This document shows positions 19,005-29,305 of a DNA stretch of 64,000 nucleotides, piece by piece. The position numbers and the translations under genes were made by a program. Each line of letters opens with the position of its first letter. Position 1 is the first letter of the stretch. The DNA is from JBBECE01 sp040881985. Lineage in GTDB: Bacteria; Pseudomonadota; Alphaproteobacteria; Rhizobiales; Devosiaceae. Location: positions 27,746 through 91,745 of the forward strand of contig JBBECE010000027.1 in assembly GCA_040881985.1 (NCBI GenBank), in the 5' to 3' direction. A model generated the notes under the pieces. The model ran no database searches and was not told the origin of the DNA. It was given only the letters and a program-made list of their open reading frames with translations.

Positions 19005-19634
19005 TCACGCCACCTTGGCCACGGCTTGCTTGGCCTGTTTGGTAATCGTCACCCAATCTTTCTCTTCGATCTGCTTGGAGGTGGCGAGCCAAGACCCGCC
19101 AACCGAAAACACGATATCGAGAGACAGATAGTCATTCATGTTGTCGAGGCCAACGCCTCCCGTCGGGCAAAACCTGATCCCCTGGGCGGCATAGGGACCC
19201 GACATAGCCTTGAGAAAGGCGACCCCGCCCACCAATTCCGCCGGAAAAAACTTCAGCAGCTTGCAGCCGAGCGACAATCCCTGTTCGATCTCCGAGGGCG
19301 TCATCACGCCGGGGACGAACAGCTTCCCCGCCTTCTGGACGGCCTTGACCGTCTCGGGGTTGAGGCCGGGGGCGAGCCCGAAACTCACCCCTGCATCGAT
19401 AGCGCGCCTGGCCTGATCTTGCGTCACCACCGTGCCGGCGCCCAGGAGCATGTCCGGGAAACTTTTGGCGATTTTGGCGATCGCGTCGGCGGCCGCCGCG
19501 GTACGAAACGTCACCTCGATCACGTCGATGCCACCCTTCAGGAGCGCCTCGGCCAGCGGCTCGGCGTCCCCGGCGTCGTTGATGACGATCACCGGAATGA
19601 TGGCACGCCTGGCGAGTTCGACTTCTATTTGCAC
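19005..19634 (-). CDS. eda: 2-keto-3-deoxy-6-phosphogluconate aldolase
   Basis: A 209-residue class I aldolase. Glu40 and Arg44 in DVIEVTFRT and the Schiff-base Lys128 in LLKFFPAE match the catalytic residues of E. coli Eda; GAGTVVT and FVPGVMTPSEI are also typical. It cleaves KDPG to pyruvate and glyceraldehyde-3-phosphate, the last step of hexuronate degradation and of the Entner-Doudoroff route. The start is GTG at 19634. It lies between kdgK (23 bases upstream) and uxaA in one operon, so its job here is to finish uronate catabolism. Confidence 0.95.
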   Translation of the reverse strand: MQIEVELARRAIIPVIVINDAGDAEPLAEALLKGGIDVIEVTFRTAAAADAIAKIAKSFPDMLLGAGTVVTQDQARRAIDAGVSFGLAPGLNPETVKAVQKAGKLFVPGVMTPSEIEQGLSLGCKLLKFFPAELVGGVAFLKAMSGPYAAQGIRFCPTGGVGLDNMNDYLSLDIVFSVGGSWLATSKQIEEKDWVTITKQAKQAVAKVA

Positions 19635-19657
19635 TTTTGGGTCCCGAACCTCTGTTG

Positions 19658-20758
19658 TTATCGGTCGACGCGGGCGGAGCCCCCGCCGACGAGTTTTTCG
19701 ACTTCCTCAAGGCTCGCCATCGTCGTGTCGCCCGGCGTCGTCATCGCCAGCGCGCCGTGGGCGGCGCCATACTCGACGGCTTTCTGCGGGTCGCCGAACT
19801 TCATCATCCCATAGATGAAGCCCGAGGCAAAACTGTCGCCGCCGCCGATCCGGTCCATGATTTCGAGATTCTCGCGATGGGTGGCGCTGTAGAACCTGCC
19901 ACCCGCCCAGGCGATGGCGCCCCAATCGTTGATCGTCGCGGATTTGACCGACCGGAGCGTTGTCGCGGTGGCCTTGAAATTCGGATAATCGGCGGTCGCG
20001 CGGCCGATCATCTTCCGAAACTTGTCGGCGTCGAGCCCGGTCAGCGACTTGTCGGCGCCCTCGATTTCATAGCCGAGGCAGGCAGTGAAATCCTCCTCGT
20101 TGCCGATCATCACGTCGACATACTTGGCGAGCTCGCGATTGACCCCGCGGCAACGCTCGATCCCGCCGAAGCCCCTCCAGAGTGACGGCCGGTAGTTGAG
20201 ATCGTAGGAGACCACGGTGCCGTGCTTCCTGGCGGCTTTCGCCGCCTCGATCACCAGCGCCCCGGTCGTCTCCGAGAGCGCCGCGAAAATCCCGCCGGTA
20301 TGGAACCAGCGGACGCCCATTTCGCCAAAAATGCTTTCCCAATCGAAATCGCCCGGCTTGAGCTGCATCGCCGCGGTATTGCCGCGATCCGAGCAGCCGA
20401 CCGCGCCTCGCACGCCGAAGCCGCGTTCGGTGAAATTAAGCCCGTTGCGGACCGTCCGTCCGATCCCGTCATAGGGCACCCATTTGATCAGCGAGGAGTC
20501 GACCCCGCCCTGCAGCACCAGATCCTCGAGCAGCAGACCGATGTCGTTCCTGGCGAAGGCGGTCGCCACCGCAGCGCGCATCCCGAAAGCGCGGCGCAGT
20601 CCGCGCGCCACATTGTATTCGCCGCCGCCCTCCCAGACCCGGAAGTGCCTGGCGGTGCGAATGCGGCCCTCGCCGGGATCGAGCCGCAGCATGATCTCGC
20701 CGAGCGAGAGAATATCGTAGCGGCACTTCTCCGCCGGGCGGAGGTCGAGGATGCTCAC
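19658..20758 (-). CDS. kdgK: 2-keto-3-deoxygluconate kinase (PfkB family)
   Basis: A 366-residue ribokinase-fold protein. The ATP and catalytic signature DRIGGGDSFASGF contains Asp308, and the sugar-binding start LSLGEIMLRLDPGEGR is usual for KDG kinases. It phosphorylates 2-keto-3-deoxygluconate to KDPG, the Eda substrate. The open frame continues upstream across the divergent promoter; I take GTG at 20758 (MSILDLRPAEKCRYDIL), preceded by GAGGGA, as the start. It heads the operon kdgK-eda-uxaA, and uxaC is transcribed divergently 183 bases away. Confidence 0.88.
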   Translation of the reverse strand: MSILDLRPAEKCRYDILSLGEIMLRLDPGEGRIRTARHFRVWEGGGEYNVARGLRRAFGMRAAVATAFARNDIGLLLEDLVLQGGVDSSLIKWVPYDGIGRTVRNGLNFTERGFGVRGAVGCSDRGNTAAMQLKPGDFDWESIFGEMGVRWFHTGGIFAALSETTGALVIEAAKAARKHGTVVSYDLNYRPSLWRGFGGIERCRGVNRELAKYVDVMIGNEEDFTACLGYEIEGADKSLTGLDADKFRKMIGRATADYPNFKATATTLRSVKSATINDWGAIAWAGGRFYSATHRENLEIMDRIGGGDSFASGFIYGMMKFGDPQKAVEYGAAHGALAMTTPGDTTMASLEEVEKLVGGGSARVDR

Positions 20759-20941
20759 GATCTGCGATCCCTCGCGGCGCCGGCGGCGTCGGGCTTGCTT
20801 TTGCGACTCAAACTCGGGTTTCCTGTACGGGTTACGGGGCGTCGGGCGGGCGGCTGGGCAGAGCGCGCCGGCCGCGACGGTTTTAGGCCGGTCGGGACCG
20901 CCGGGGCAAGGGGCCGGACGCGTGTTTGAGGGGAGGCGGGC
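20759..20941. promoter_or_regulatory. Divergent promoter region of the uronate genes (kdgK and uxaC)
   Basis: This 183-base gap must hold promoters for both halves of the uronate locus. A small inverted repeat, AAACTCGGGTTT (near 20810-20821), is the only candidate operator I can point to, and it is weak. GGGGAGG just before 20942 is the uxaC ribosome binding site. No UxuR/KdgR-type site is obvious. Confidence 0.45.
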
Positions 20942-22345
20942 ATGTTGAACCATCCGGACCGGCTTTTCCCCGCCGATCCAATCGTTCGGGGTATCGCCCG
21001 GGCTCTGTATGACGGCGTCAAGGGTCTGCCGCTGGTCAGCCCGCACGGCCACACCGATCCGGCCTGGTTTGCGCTGAATGAAAAGTTCCCCGACCCGGCG
21101 CGGCTGCTGATTGTCCCCGACCATTATGTGTTCCGGATGCTGTTCTCGCAGGGCATCCCGCTCGAACTCCTCGGCGTGCCGGCGCGCGTCGGCAACCCGA
21201 TCGAGGACGACGGGCGGAAAATCTGGCGCCTCTTCGGCGAGAACTACCACCTGTTTCGCGGCACCCCGACTCGGCTCTGGCTCGACCACACTTTCGAAAA
21301 TCTTTTTGGCCTGACGGAACCCCTGTCAGGCGAGAATGCCGACATCGCCTATGACCGGATCGCCGACTGTCTCAGCCGCGACGATTTCCGGCCGCGGGCG
21401 CTGTTCGAGCGGTTCAATCTCGAATTGATCGCCACGACCGAAAGCCCGCTCGACACGCTCGACCATCACCGCGCGATTCGCCAATCGGGGTGGCGCGGCC
21501 GCGTCATTACCGCCTACCGCCCCGACAATGTCGTCGACCCGGATTTCGAGGGTTTCGATTTACATCTCGACGTCTTTGGCGACTTGACCGGGTGCGACAC
21601 CGAGAACTGGGGTGGCTATCTCGACGCGCATCGCCAGCGCCGCGCTTTTTTCAAGTCGATGGGCGCGACATCGACCGACCACGGCCATCCGACGGCGGAA
21701 ACGGCCAATCTCCCGAAGGCCGCCGCCGAAAAGCTTTTCAACAAGGTTCGCGCCCGCAAGGCCGACAAAGCGGACAAGGCGCTGTTTCGCGCCCAGATGC
21801 TGACCGAAATGGCGAAGATGAGCGTCGAGGACGCTTTGGTGATGCAAATCCACCCCGGCGCGTGGCGCAACCATTCGGAGGCGATGTTTCGCCGCTTCGG
21901 CCGCGACAAGGGCTTCGACATTCCGACCCGCACCGACTACGTCGGGGCGCTGAAGCCGCTGCTCGACGCGGTCGGGCTTGAGCCGGGGTTGCGGATCATA
22001 CTCTTCACCCTCGACGAGACGAGCTATTCGCGGGAACTGGCGCCGCTCGCCGGCATTTATCCCTGCCTCAGACTTGGCCCGCCCTGGTGGTTTCTCGATT
22101 CGCCGGAGGGGATGATGCGCTTCCGCGAACTGGCGACGGAGACGGCCGGCTTCTACAATACGGTCGGCTTCAACGACGACACCCGCGCTTTTCCGTCCAT
22201 CCCGGCCCGCCACGATGTCGCGCGAAGGGTCGACTGCGGGTTCCTCGCAAAACTTGTCGCCGAGCATCGCCTGCGCGAGGACGAGGCGCATGAATTGGCC
22301 CGCGATCTCGCCTACCGGCTGGCCAAAGAGGCCTACAAGTTGTGA
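20942..22345 (+). CDS. uxaC: Uronate isomerase
   Basis: A 467-residue protein of the amidohydrolase-like glucuronate isomerase family: SPHGHTDPAWFA near the start supplies the metal-binding HxH, and TTESPLDTLDHH, QIHPGAWRNHS and GFNDDTRAFPSIPARHDVARR are characteristic. It converts D-glucuronate to D-fructuronate or D-galacturonate to D-tagaturonate. A strong GGGGAGG precedes the ATG. The stop overlaps the GTG of the next gene (GTGA), so isomerase and reductase are made together. It acts in the cytoplasm as the entry enzyme of the pathway. Confidence 0.96.
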   Translation: MLNHPDRLFPADPIVRGIARALYDGVKGLPLVSPHGHTDPAWFALNEKFPDPARLLIVPDHYVFRMLFSQGIPLELLGVPARVGNPIEDDGRKIWRLFGENYHLFRGTPTRLWLDHTFENLFGLTEPLSGENADIAYDRIADCLSRDDFRPRALFERFNLELIATTESPLDTLDHHRAIRQSGWRGRVITAYRPDNVVDPDFEGFDLHLDVFGDLTGCDTENWGGYLDAHRQRRAFFKSMGATSTDHGHPTAETANLPKAAAEKLFNKVRARKADKADKALFRAQMLTEMAKMSVEDALVMQIHPGAWRNHSEAMFRRFGRDKGFDIPTRTDYVGALKPLLDAVGLEPGLRIILFTLDETSYSRELAPLAGIYPCLRLGPPWWFLDSPEGMMRFRELATETAGFYNTVGFNDDTRAFPSIPARHDVARRVDCGFLAKLVAEHRLREDEAHELARDLAYRLAKEAYKL

Positions 22346-23826
22346 CGGAGCGGCTTTCCAACGCAACGCTGGCGCGATTGCCTCAATCGGTGCGCGCGCC
22401 CGGCTACGACCGGGGAGCGGTGAGGCCCGGGATCGTCCATCTCGGCGCCGGTGCGTTCCACCGCGCCCATCAGGCGGTCTATGTCGACGAACTCCTCGAC
22501 GCCGATCCCAATTGGGGCATTGCCGGGGCGAGCCTCAAGCATCCCGACACGGCCAAAGCGCTGAACCCGCAGGACGGGCTCTATACGCTGGTGTCGCGCG
22601 GTGCAGGCGGTACGCAAATGCGGGTGATCGGCTCGCTCGTCGAGGTGCTGCGGGCCGAGGCGCAGCGCGACCGGCTGATGGGATTGCTCACCGCCGAGGA
22701 CACGCGTATCGTTTCGCTGACCATCACCGAGAAGGGCTATTGCCACGATCCGGCGACCGGCGAGCTCAACCTCGATCATCCCGACATCGTCCACGATCTG
22801 GCCCACCCCGACCGGCCGGGCTCGGCGCCGGGGCTGATCGTCGCGGCGCTTGCGGCGCGGCGGGCGCTCGGGCTGCCGGCGTTCACGGTGCTTTCATGCG
22901 ACAATCTGCCGGCCAATGGCATCATCACAAGGCGCGTCGTGGTCGGGCTTGCCCACCGGCTCGAATCGGTCATCGGCAACTGGATCAAGAACGAGACGCG
23001 CTTTCCCTCGACGATGGTCGACCGCATGGTGCCGGCAACGACCGATGTCGACCGCGCCGAAGTGGCCGGCGCGCTCGGGCTCGAGGATGCCTGGCCGGTC
23101 GTTGCCGAGCCATTCAGCCAATGGGTGATCGAGGATGATTTCACCGGCGCCCGTCCGCGCTTCGAGGATGCGGGCGTCCAAATGGTCGAGGACGTGGCGC
23201 CGTTCGAGCTGATGAAACTCAGAATGCTCAACGGCAGCCATTCGACGCTCGCGTATCTCGGGTGCCTCTGCGGCATTGAGACGATTGCCGAGGCGGTCGC
23301 CGATCCGGACCTCGGCGCGCTCGTCCGCCGGATGATGACCGGCGAAGTCATCCCGACGCTCGTCGAGCCGGGAATTGACCTGCGCGCCTATTGCGACACG
23401 CTGATGATCCGCTTCGCCAATCCGGCGCTTAGGCACCGGACCGGACAGATCGCCATGGACGGCTCGCAGAAACTGCCGCAGCGCCTGCTCGGCACCATCC
23501 GGGACCGGATCCGGAGCGGCGGCGCTTACGATCGCACGGCGCTCGGCGTCGCTGCCTTCATGCGCTATGTTACGGGCGTGGACGAGAAGGGCAAGAAGAT
23601 CGAGGTGCGCGATCCCTTAGCGGCGCGTCTTGCCGGCATCTATTCCGAGACGGGCAAGAGGCCCGCGGCGCTGGCGGCCCGCTATCTCGGGGTCGCCGAA
23701 ATATTCGGCACCGACCTGGCCGGCGACCAAGCATTCGTCACATGCGTCGGCGATCATCTGAAATCGCTGTTCCAGAAGGGCGCGCGGGAAACCGTCCGGC
23801 GCCTGCTCGCGAAATCCGCCGGCTAG
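22342..23826 (+). CDS. uxuB: Fructuronate reductase / mannitol dehydrogenase-family oxidoreductase
   Basis: A 494-residue polyol dehydrogenase-family protein: a Rossmann start (GIVHLGAGAFHRAHQAVYVD), CDNLPANG, and the catalytic Lys292 in LMKLRMLNGSHSTLAYLG. That NGSHS version is found in fructuronate reductase (UxuB) and mannitol dehydrogenase; tagaturonate reductase UxaB differs here. With UxaC translationally coupled upstream, reduction of D-fructuronate to D-mannonate is the best guess. Mannonate would need mannonate dehydratase (UxuA), which is not in this window, whereas altronate dehydratase is. Either UxuA lies elsewhere or one of the two enzymes has a different specificity. Confidence 0.85.
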   Translation: MTERLSNATLARLPQSVRAPGYDRGAVRPGIVHLGAGAFHRAHQAVYVDELLDADPNWGIAGASLKHPDTAKALNPQDGLYTLVSRGAGGTQMRVIGSLVEVLRAEAQRDRLMGLLTAEDTRIVSLTITEKGYCHDPATGELNLDHPDIVHDLAHPDRPGSAPGLIVAALAARRALGLPAFTVLSCDNLPANGIITRRVVVGLAHRLESVIGNWIKNETRFPSTMVDRMVPATTDVDRAEVAGALGLEDAWPVVAEPFSQWVIEDDFTGARPRFEDAGVQMVEDVAPFELMKLRMLNGSHSTLAYLGCLCGIETIAEAVADPDLGALVRRMMTGEVIPTLVEPGIDLRAYCDTLMIRFANPALRHRTGQIAMDGSQKLPQRLLGTIRDRIRSGGAYDRTALGVAAFMRYVTGVDEKGKKIEVRDPLAARLAGIYSETGKRPAALAARYLGVAEIFGTDLAGDQAFVTCVGDHLKSLFQKGARETVRRLLAKSAG

Positions 23827-23846
23827 ATCATCGAGGAGACAAGGCA

Positions 23847-24488
23847 ATGAAGATTGGCGTCCTGGGAACCGGCGTGGTGGGCGAGGCGATCGCGACCAAA
23901 CTTATCGAGCTCGGTCACGATGTGATGATGGGTTCGCGCACCAAGACCAATGAGAAGGCGATGGCCTGGGCGGAAAAGCATGGCGGCAAGGCGGGCGACT
24001 ATACCGCCGCTGCCGCCCATGGAGAGATTCTCCTCAACTGCACCAAGGGCGACGGCTCGCTCGCCGCGCTCAAGCAGGCGGGCGCCATGAGGCTCAAGGG
24101 CAAGGTGCTGATCGACATCGCCAACGCGCTGAGCTTCATCGACGGACAATTGTCGCTCTCGGTCGTCAACACCGATTCCCTCGCCGAGACAATCCAGCGG
24201 ACCTATCCGGCGGTGAAAGTCGTCAAAGCGCTCAACACCATGAACTGCGCGGTGATGGTCGACCCGGCCCGGGTGCCGGGCATGCACACCGTGTTCCTGT
24301 GCGGCAACGATCGGGACGCCAGACTGGACGTCGCCGAATTGCTGAAGAGCTTCGGCTGGCAGGACATCATCGACCTTGGCGATCTCACCGCTGCGCGCGG
24401 CATGGAGATGGTGTTGCCGATCTGGCTCAAACTGACGCGGGCGGTGGGCACCACCGATTTCAATTTCGCTATCAACCGGAAAGCCTAG
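23847..24488 (+). CDS. NADPH-dependent F420 reductase-like oxidoreductase (COG2085)
   Basis: A 213-residue protein with an N-terminal dinucleotide-binding fold (GVLGTGVVGEAIATKL) and GSRT after the second strand, which suggests NADP. KVVKALNTMNC in the middle is typical of the NADPH:F420 oxidoreductase-like family. True F420 chemistry is unproven here; no F420 biosynthesis gene is in the window. It follows the UxuB-like gene by 20 bases with a good GAGGAG site, so a side role in uronate or sugar redox metabolism is plausible (inference). Its stop shares the tetranucleotide CTAG with the opposing nagA stop. Confidence 0.8.
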   Translation: MKIGVLGTGVVGEAIATKLIELGHDVMMGSRTKTNEKAMAWAEKHGGKAGDYTAAAAHGEILLNCTKGDGSLAALKQAGAMRLKGKVLIDIANALSFIDGQLSLSVVNTDSLAETIQRTYPAVKVVKALNTMNCAVMVDPARVPGMHTVFLCGNDRDARLDVAELLKSFGWQDIIDLGDLTAARGMEMVLPIWLKLTRAVGTTDFNFAINRKA

Positions 24489-25636
24489 CGCCGGACCCCG
24501 CCCGACCAGACGGCCTCGACCGTCAGGTCGTCGCCAAGGCGCAGGAGGTCGGCGCGGGCGCCCGGCACGAGGGTGCCGACGCGGCCTGTGCATAGGGCCA
24601 CTTCGGCGGGATAGGCCGTTGCCATTCGAAGGGCCTCGCCGGTCTCGATCCCGACATGGTCGTGGATGAACCGGGCCGCGCCGGCCATATCGAGATGCGC
24701 CCCGACAAGCGTGCCATCGGCGAATCTGAGGCGGCCATCCTCAAGGCGCGCCTTGCGGCCGGCGAGATTGAATTCGGTTTTGTCCGAGGCGACCGTCGGC
24801 ATGGCGTCGGACACGAGGAACAGCTTTCCCGGCCCGCGCTTCGCCCGGATCGCAATGGCGAGCGCGGCGGGGGAAACGTGGACGCCGTCGGCGATCAGCG
24901 AGGCGCTGAGCTGGCCGATCTCCAGCGCCGCGCCGATCAGGCCCGGGGCGCGATGCAGAAACGGGTTCATCGCATTGAAGAGGTGGGTGACCGAACGCGC
25001 CCCGGCCTCGGTTGCCCGCCGGACCGCCTCGAAGGTGGCCTCCGAATGGCCGAGGCTGACGACGATTCCCGCTTTTGCCAACGCCGCGATTTGATCGAGG
25101 GTGATGGCCTCGGGCGCGACCGTCACCATCAGCACGTCGAGTCTTGCTTTGGCCGCCAGCAGACGCCTGAGATCCGCGTCGCCCATCGGCCGGATGCGGG
25201 AAGGGTCGTGCGCGCCGGGCCGTGTCGGCCCGAGGTGCGGGCCTTCGAGATGCAGGCCGAGAAGGCCCGGCACCCGAGCCTCTTGCGCCTCGACGGCCGC
25301 CGCGATGGCGGCGTCGATCTTGTCGCCGGTGTCGGAAATCAGCGTCACCAGCATCGAGGTCGTGCCGCGCTTGAGATGCGCCGCCGAGATAGCTTTGATT
25401 GCGTCGATGCCCGGCGCATCGTTGAACAAAACCCCGCCGCCGCCATTGATCTGCAGATCGACAAAGCCCGGCGCGAGCAATCCTTTGGCTAGCCGCTCGA
25501 TCCGCAGGCCCGGATGGAGGTCGGTTTGCGGGGTGACCCCGGCCACGAGATCGCCGTCGACGATCACGGCGGCCCGTTCATGCCAGAGCGTCCCGTCGAA
25601 GACGCGCGGCGCGGCGATAGCGAAAGTCTCGGTCAT
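24485..25636 (-). CDS. nagA: N-acetylglucosamine-6-phosphate deacetylase
   Basis: A 383-residue amidohydrolase with GFVDLQINGGGG, the metal-binding LHLEGPHLGPTRPGAH, LGHSEATFEAVRRA, VTHLFNAMNPFLHRAPG and the catalytic-Asp region LVSDAMPTV, all typical of NagA. It converts GlcNAc-6-phosphate to glucosamine-6-phosphate and acetate, in amino-sugar catabolism or cell-wall recycling. No nagB, PTS component or regulator is adjacent. It is convergent with the F420-reductase-like gene (stops share CTAG) and divergent from dusA, 85 bases away. Confidence 0.93.
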   Translation of the reverse strand: MTETFAIAAPRVFDGTLWHERAAVIVDGDLVAGVTPQTDLHPGLRIERLAKGLLAPGFVDLQINGGGGVLFNDAPGIDAIKAISAAHLKRGTTSMLVTLISDTGDKIDAAIAAAVEAQEARVPGLLGLHLEGPHLGPTRPGAHDPSRIRPMGDADLRRLLAAKARLDVLMVTVAPEAITLDQIAALAKAGIVVSLGHSEATFEAVRRATEAGARSVTHLFNAMNPFLHRAPGLIGAALEIGQLSASLIADGVHVSPAALAIAIRAKRGPGKLFLVSDAMPTVASDKTEFNLAGRKARLEDGRLRFADGTLVGAHLDMAGAARFIHDHVGIETGEALRMATAYPAEVALCTGRVGTLVPGARADLLRLGDDLTVEAVWSGGVRR

Positions 25637-25721
25637 GGGGCGTAACTATCGGCGGGGCGCCAAAAGCCGTCAATCGCCGCCGCCCTTGCCTTGGCGGGCC
25701 TCACCATGCGAGGACGCGGCC

Positions 25722-26744
<1,023 letters not shown>

Positions 26745-27402
26745 GAGTCGAGCGTCTCGAGGAACGTCATACCGAGAAGCGAGGCGTCGAGCGCGCCGGG
26801 CGCGGCGATGAAGCTGGTGATGCCGGTCCGCACGATGCCGCCGACGGCGATTTCATCGAGCCGCACGATTGCTGCCCTGCCGGTGCCGTTGGCAGTCTGC
26901 ACCGGCACCGTGTAACGCAAATTCTCGACATCGATTCCGGCGCGCCTGGCGTCCTCGGCGGTCAGCACCACCGCGTTCGCCCCGGTATCGAAGATGAAGC
27001 GCACCGCGGCGCCGTTGACCGTGCCGTCCACATGGAAGGAGCCGCCGAACGACCGGCTGATCGTCACGCTGTGCCCGCCATCGGTGACTTGGACCGAGCC
27101 GGGGGCGAGCTCGCCGAGCAGCCGCCCCCCGAGGTGCTGGATCTCGAAACGGAACGTGTAAGCGCCGATGGCGACTGCGAACAGCGCCGCCCACAAGACG
27201 ATGCCGGTGAGGATTTGTCCGCCGCGCACCCGCCGCCCCAACGTGCCCGCGGCGATCACCACGAGCACCAAGACCAGAAAGACCAGCTGGCCGAACTGCT
27301 CCTGGTCGAGCCCGATCAGCACCCCGGCGTCGGAGGCGATGAGCAGCGCGAACAGCACTGCGATCAGGATCGCGAGGCCGATGAACAGCATGGCGGGTCC
27401 CT

Positions 27403-28194
27403 CTATCGGACCCACACCATAAAGAAACTCAACGCGGCGATTTCAAGGATGAGCTGGCCGGCCCCGATCAAATCGCCGGTGTGCCCGCCGACGAGATGAT
27501 GGCAGAGCGCCCGCCAGCCAAGGATCGCCAGCGCCATCCCGAAGAGGAGAATAATTGCGCCTTCGGGCCCGACGACCGGGGTCGCCAAAACCCCGGCGAT
27601 CACCGCGGCGAGGCCGGCGCCAAACGCGAATCCCCTGATGGTGACCGAACCGGCCGCCGCCGAGGCCCCGTCGCTGCGCGCCGCCGGCATGGTCGCGGGC
27701 AGCCACAGCGCAAACGAGCGCGCCGCGATCCCGATCCCGAGCCAGGCCAGCGCCCCGGTGACCGGATTGGCAAAGACCAGCGTTGCCAGCGCCGAGGCGC
27801 GCAGCAAAAAGCTCAGCACCAGCCCCGAGACGCCGTAGGTGCCGTGGCGTGGGTCCTTGAGGATTTCGAGCCGCCGCTCCCGGCTCGCCCCGCCGAAGAG
27901 CCCGTCCATCGCGTCGGCGAACCCGTCCTCTGCCATGGCGCCGGTGACGATCACCCAGACCGCCAGCGCCACGACGGCGGCGAAAAGCGGTGGCGTGCCG
28001 AGTAAGGTTAGCGCCGCCAGCGTCAGCGCCGGCAGGGCGCCGATGGCGAGGCCGGCGACCGGCAACAGCGGGGCCATCCGCCCGAGGTCGGGCCGCCGGG
28101 CGCCCTTGCCGGCGGGCAGACGCGAGAAGAACCGTATTGCGGCGAGGATCGGTCCGGCCCAACCTGTCTCCGGAGGCGGTGTATCGTCGTTCAA
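27403..28194 (-). CDS. cobS: Adenosylcobinamide-GDP ribazoletransferase (cobalamin synthase)
   Basis: A 263-residue polytopic membrane protein with the CobS motif EDGFADAMDGLFGG followed by RLEILKDPRHGTYG. It joins adenosylcobinamide-GDP to alpha-ribazole to give the cobalamin skeleton. The start is uncertain: I take TTG at 28194 (MNDDTPPPETGWAGPIL) because GAGGG lies just before it and the sequence upstream is unlike CobS. It is divergent from cobT, whose product supplies the alpha-ribazole phosphate, so the pair completes nucleotide-loop assembly. I found no cobalamin riboswitch in the 82-base intergenic space. Confidence 0.9.
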   Translation of the reverse strand: MNDDTPPPETGWAGPILAAIRFFSRLPAGKGARRPDLGRMAPLLPVAGLAIGALPALTLAALTLLGTPPLFAAVVALAVWVIVTGAMAEDGFADAMDGLFGGASRERRLEILKDPRHGTYGVSGLVLSFLLRASALATLVFANPVTGALAWLGIGIAARSFALWLPATMPAARSDGASAAAGSVTIRGFAFGAGLAAVIAGVLATPVVGPEGAIILLFGMALAILGWRALCHHLVGGHTGDLIGAGQLILEIAALSFFMVWVR

Positions 28195-28276
28195 GCCGCC
28201 CTCGCTGGCGCGTTTGCGATTCGCCCCGGACTGGGGCAGAACAGCCGGTCTTGTAGCGAGCCCGGCTCGACCCGTC

Positions 28277-29305
28277 ATGTCCCATTCGACCGCGCCAAAC
28301 CCCTTTGCCGACGTCGAGGCCCTGCTGAGGGACATGCCGGCGGGGAGCCAGGCTTCGGTCGAGGCGGTCCGCGCCCGCGACGCCGGGCTCACCAAACCGG
28401 CGGGCTCGCTCGGCAAGCTCGAGGAATTGGTGCGGTTCCTTGCCCGCTGGCAGGAAAAGGGCGCTCCGACGCTCAACAATCCAATGGTCGCGATTTTCGC
28501 CGGCAATCACGGCGTCGTCCGGCAGGGGGTCTCGGCCTATCCGGCCGAGGTCACCGCCCAGATGGTCGCCAATTTCACCCGTGGCGGGGCGGCGATCTCG
28601 CAGCTTTGCGCCCTCCACGGGCTCAATCTGAGAGTATTCGAACTCGCCCTCGATCTGCCGACCGGGGATATCACCCAAGCGGCCGCGATGGACGACAAGA
28701 CCTGCGCCGCGACTATCGCCTATGGGATGGAGGCGGTGGCGGGGCGGCCGGATCTGCTCTGCGTGGGCGAGATGGGAATCGGCAACACCACCGTCGCCGC
28801 CGCCGTTTGCGCCGCGCTTTTCGGCGGGACGGGAGCCGACTGGGTTGGCCGCGGCACCGGGGTCGACAATGCGGGGCTACGCCGCAAGGCCGATGCGGTC
28901 GACAAGGCGCTGGCGCTGCATCGCGAAGCGCTGGCCTCGCCGTTCCATGTCCTCGCCCGCCTCGGCGGGCGCGAACTCGCCGCCATGGCCGGGGCGATCG
29001 TCGCCGCCCGGCACAATCGCTGTCCGGTGATCGTTGACGGGTTCGTCGCAACCGCCGCCGCCGCCGTGCTGCACGCCGTCAATCCGGAGGCCCTCGACCA
29101 TTGCCTTTTCGGCCACCGCTCGGCCGAGGCCGCCCATGGCAAGGCGCTCGCGGCGATGGGCAAGACCCCGCTGCTCGATCTCGACATGCGACTCGGGGAG
29201 GGGACGGGCGCGGCGCTGGCGGCGGTTATGGTCAAAACCGCGCTGCACATGCACACCAACATGGCGACGTTCGCCGAGGCGGCCGTGTCCGGAAAGGCGA
29301 TTTAG
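28277..29305 (+). CDS. cobT: Nicotinate-nucleotide-dimethylbenzimidazole phosphoribosyltransferase
   Basis: A 342-residue protein with LTKPAGSLGKLEELVRFLA, FAGNHGVV, CVGEMGIGNTTVAAAV and DLDMRLGEGTGAALA, the last containing the catalytic Glu. It transfers phosphoribose to dimethylbenzimidazole to make alpha-ribazole-5-phosphate for the lower ligand of vitamin B12. The ATG at 28277 gives a normal-length protein; the open frame extends upstream into the cobS region. It is divergent from cobS. Its stop sits in TTAG, shared with the stop of the convergent histidine kinase gene. Confidence 0.96.
   Translation: MSHSTAPNPFADVEALLRDMPAGSQASVEAVRARDAGLTKPAGSLGKLEELVRFLARWQEKGAPTLNNPMVAIFAGNHGVVRQGVSAYPAEVTAQMVANFTRGGAAISQLCALHGLNLRVFELALDLPTGDITQAAAMDDKTCAATIAYGMEAVAGRPDLLCVGEMGIGNTTVAAAVCAALFGGTGADWVGRGTGVDNAGLRRKADAVDKALALHREALASPFHVLARLGGRELAAMAGAIVAARHNRCPVIVDGFVATAAAAVLHAVNPEALDHCLFGHRSAEAAHGKALAAMGKTPLLDLDMRLGEGTGAALAAVMVKTALHMHTNMATFAEAAVSGKAI

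Noticed and set aside
20759..20941. AAACTCGGGTTT as a firm UxuR/KdgR operator
   Set aside because: Arms are only four bases and do not match known GntR or KdgR consensus; kept only as a weak candidate.
23847..24488. Naming the COG2085 protein a genuine F420 reductase (npdG)
   Set aside because: Family resemblance is clear but no F420 biosynthesis gene is in the window, so the cofactor is unproven.
28195..28276. Cobalamin riboswitch between cobS and cobT
   Set aside because: The gap is only 82 bases and lacks the B12-box core; too short for the element.
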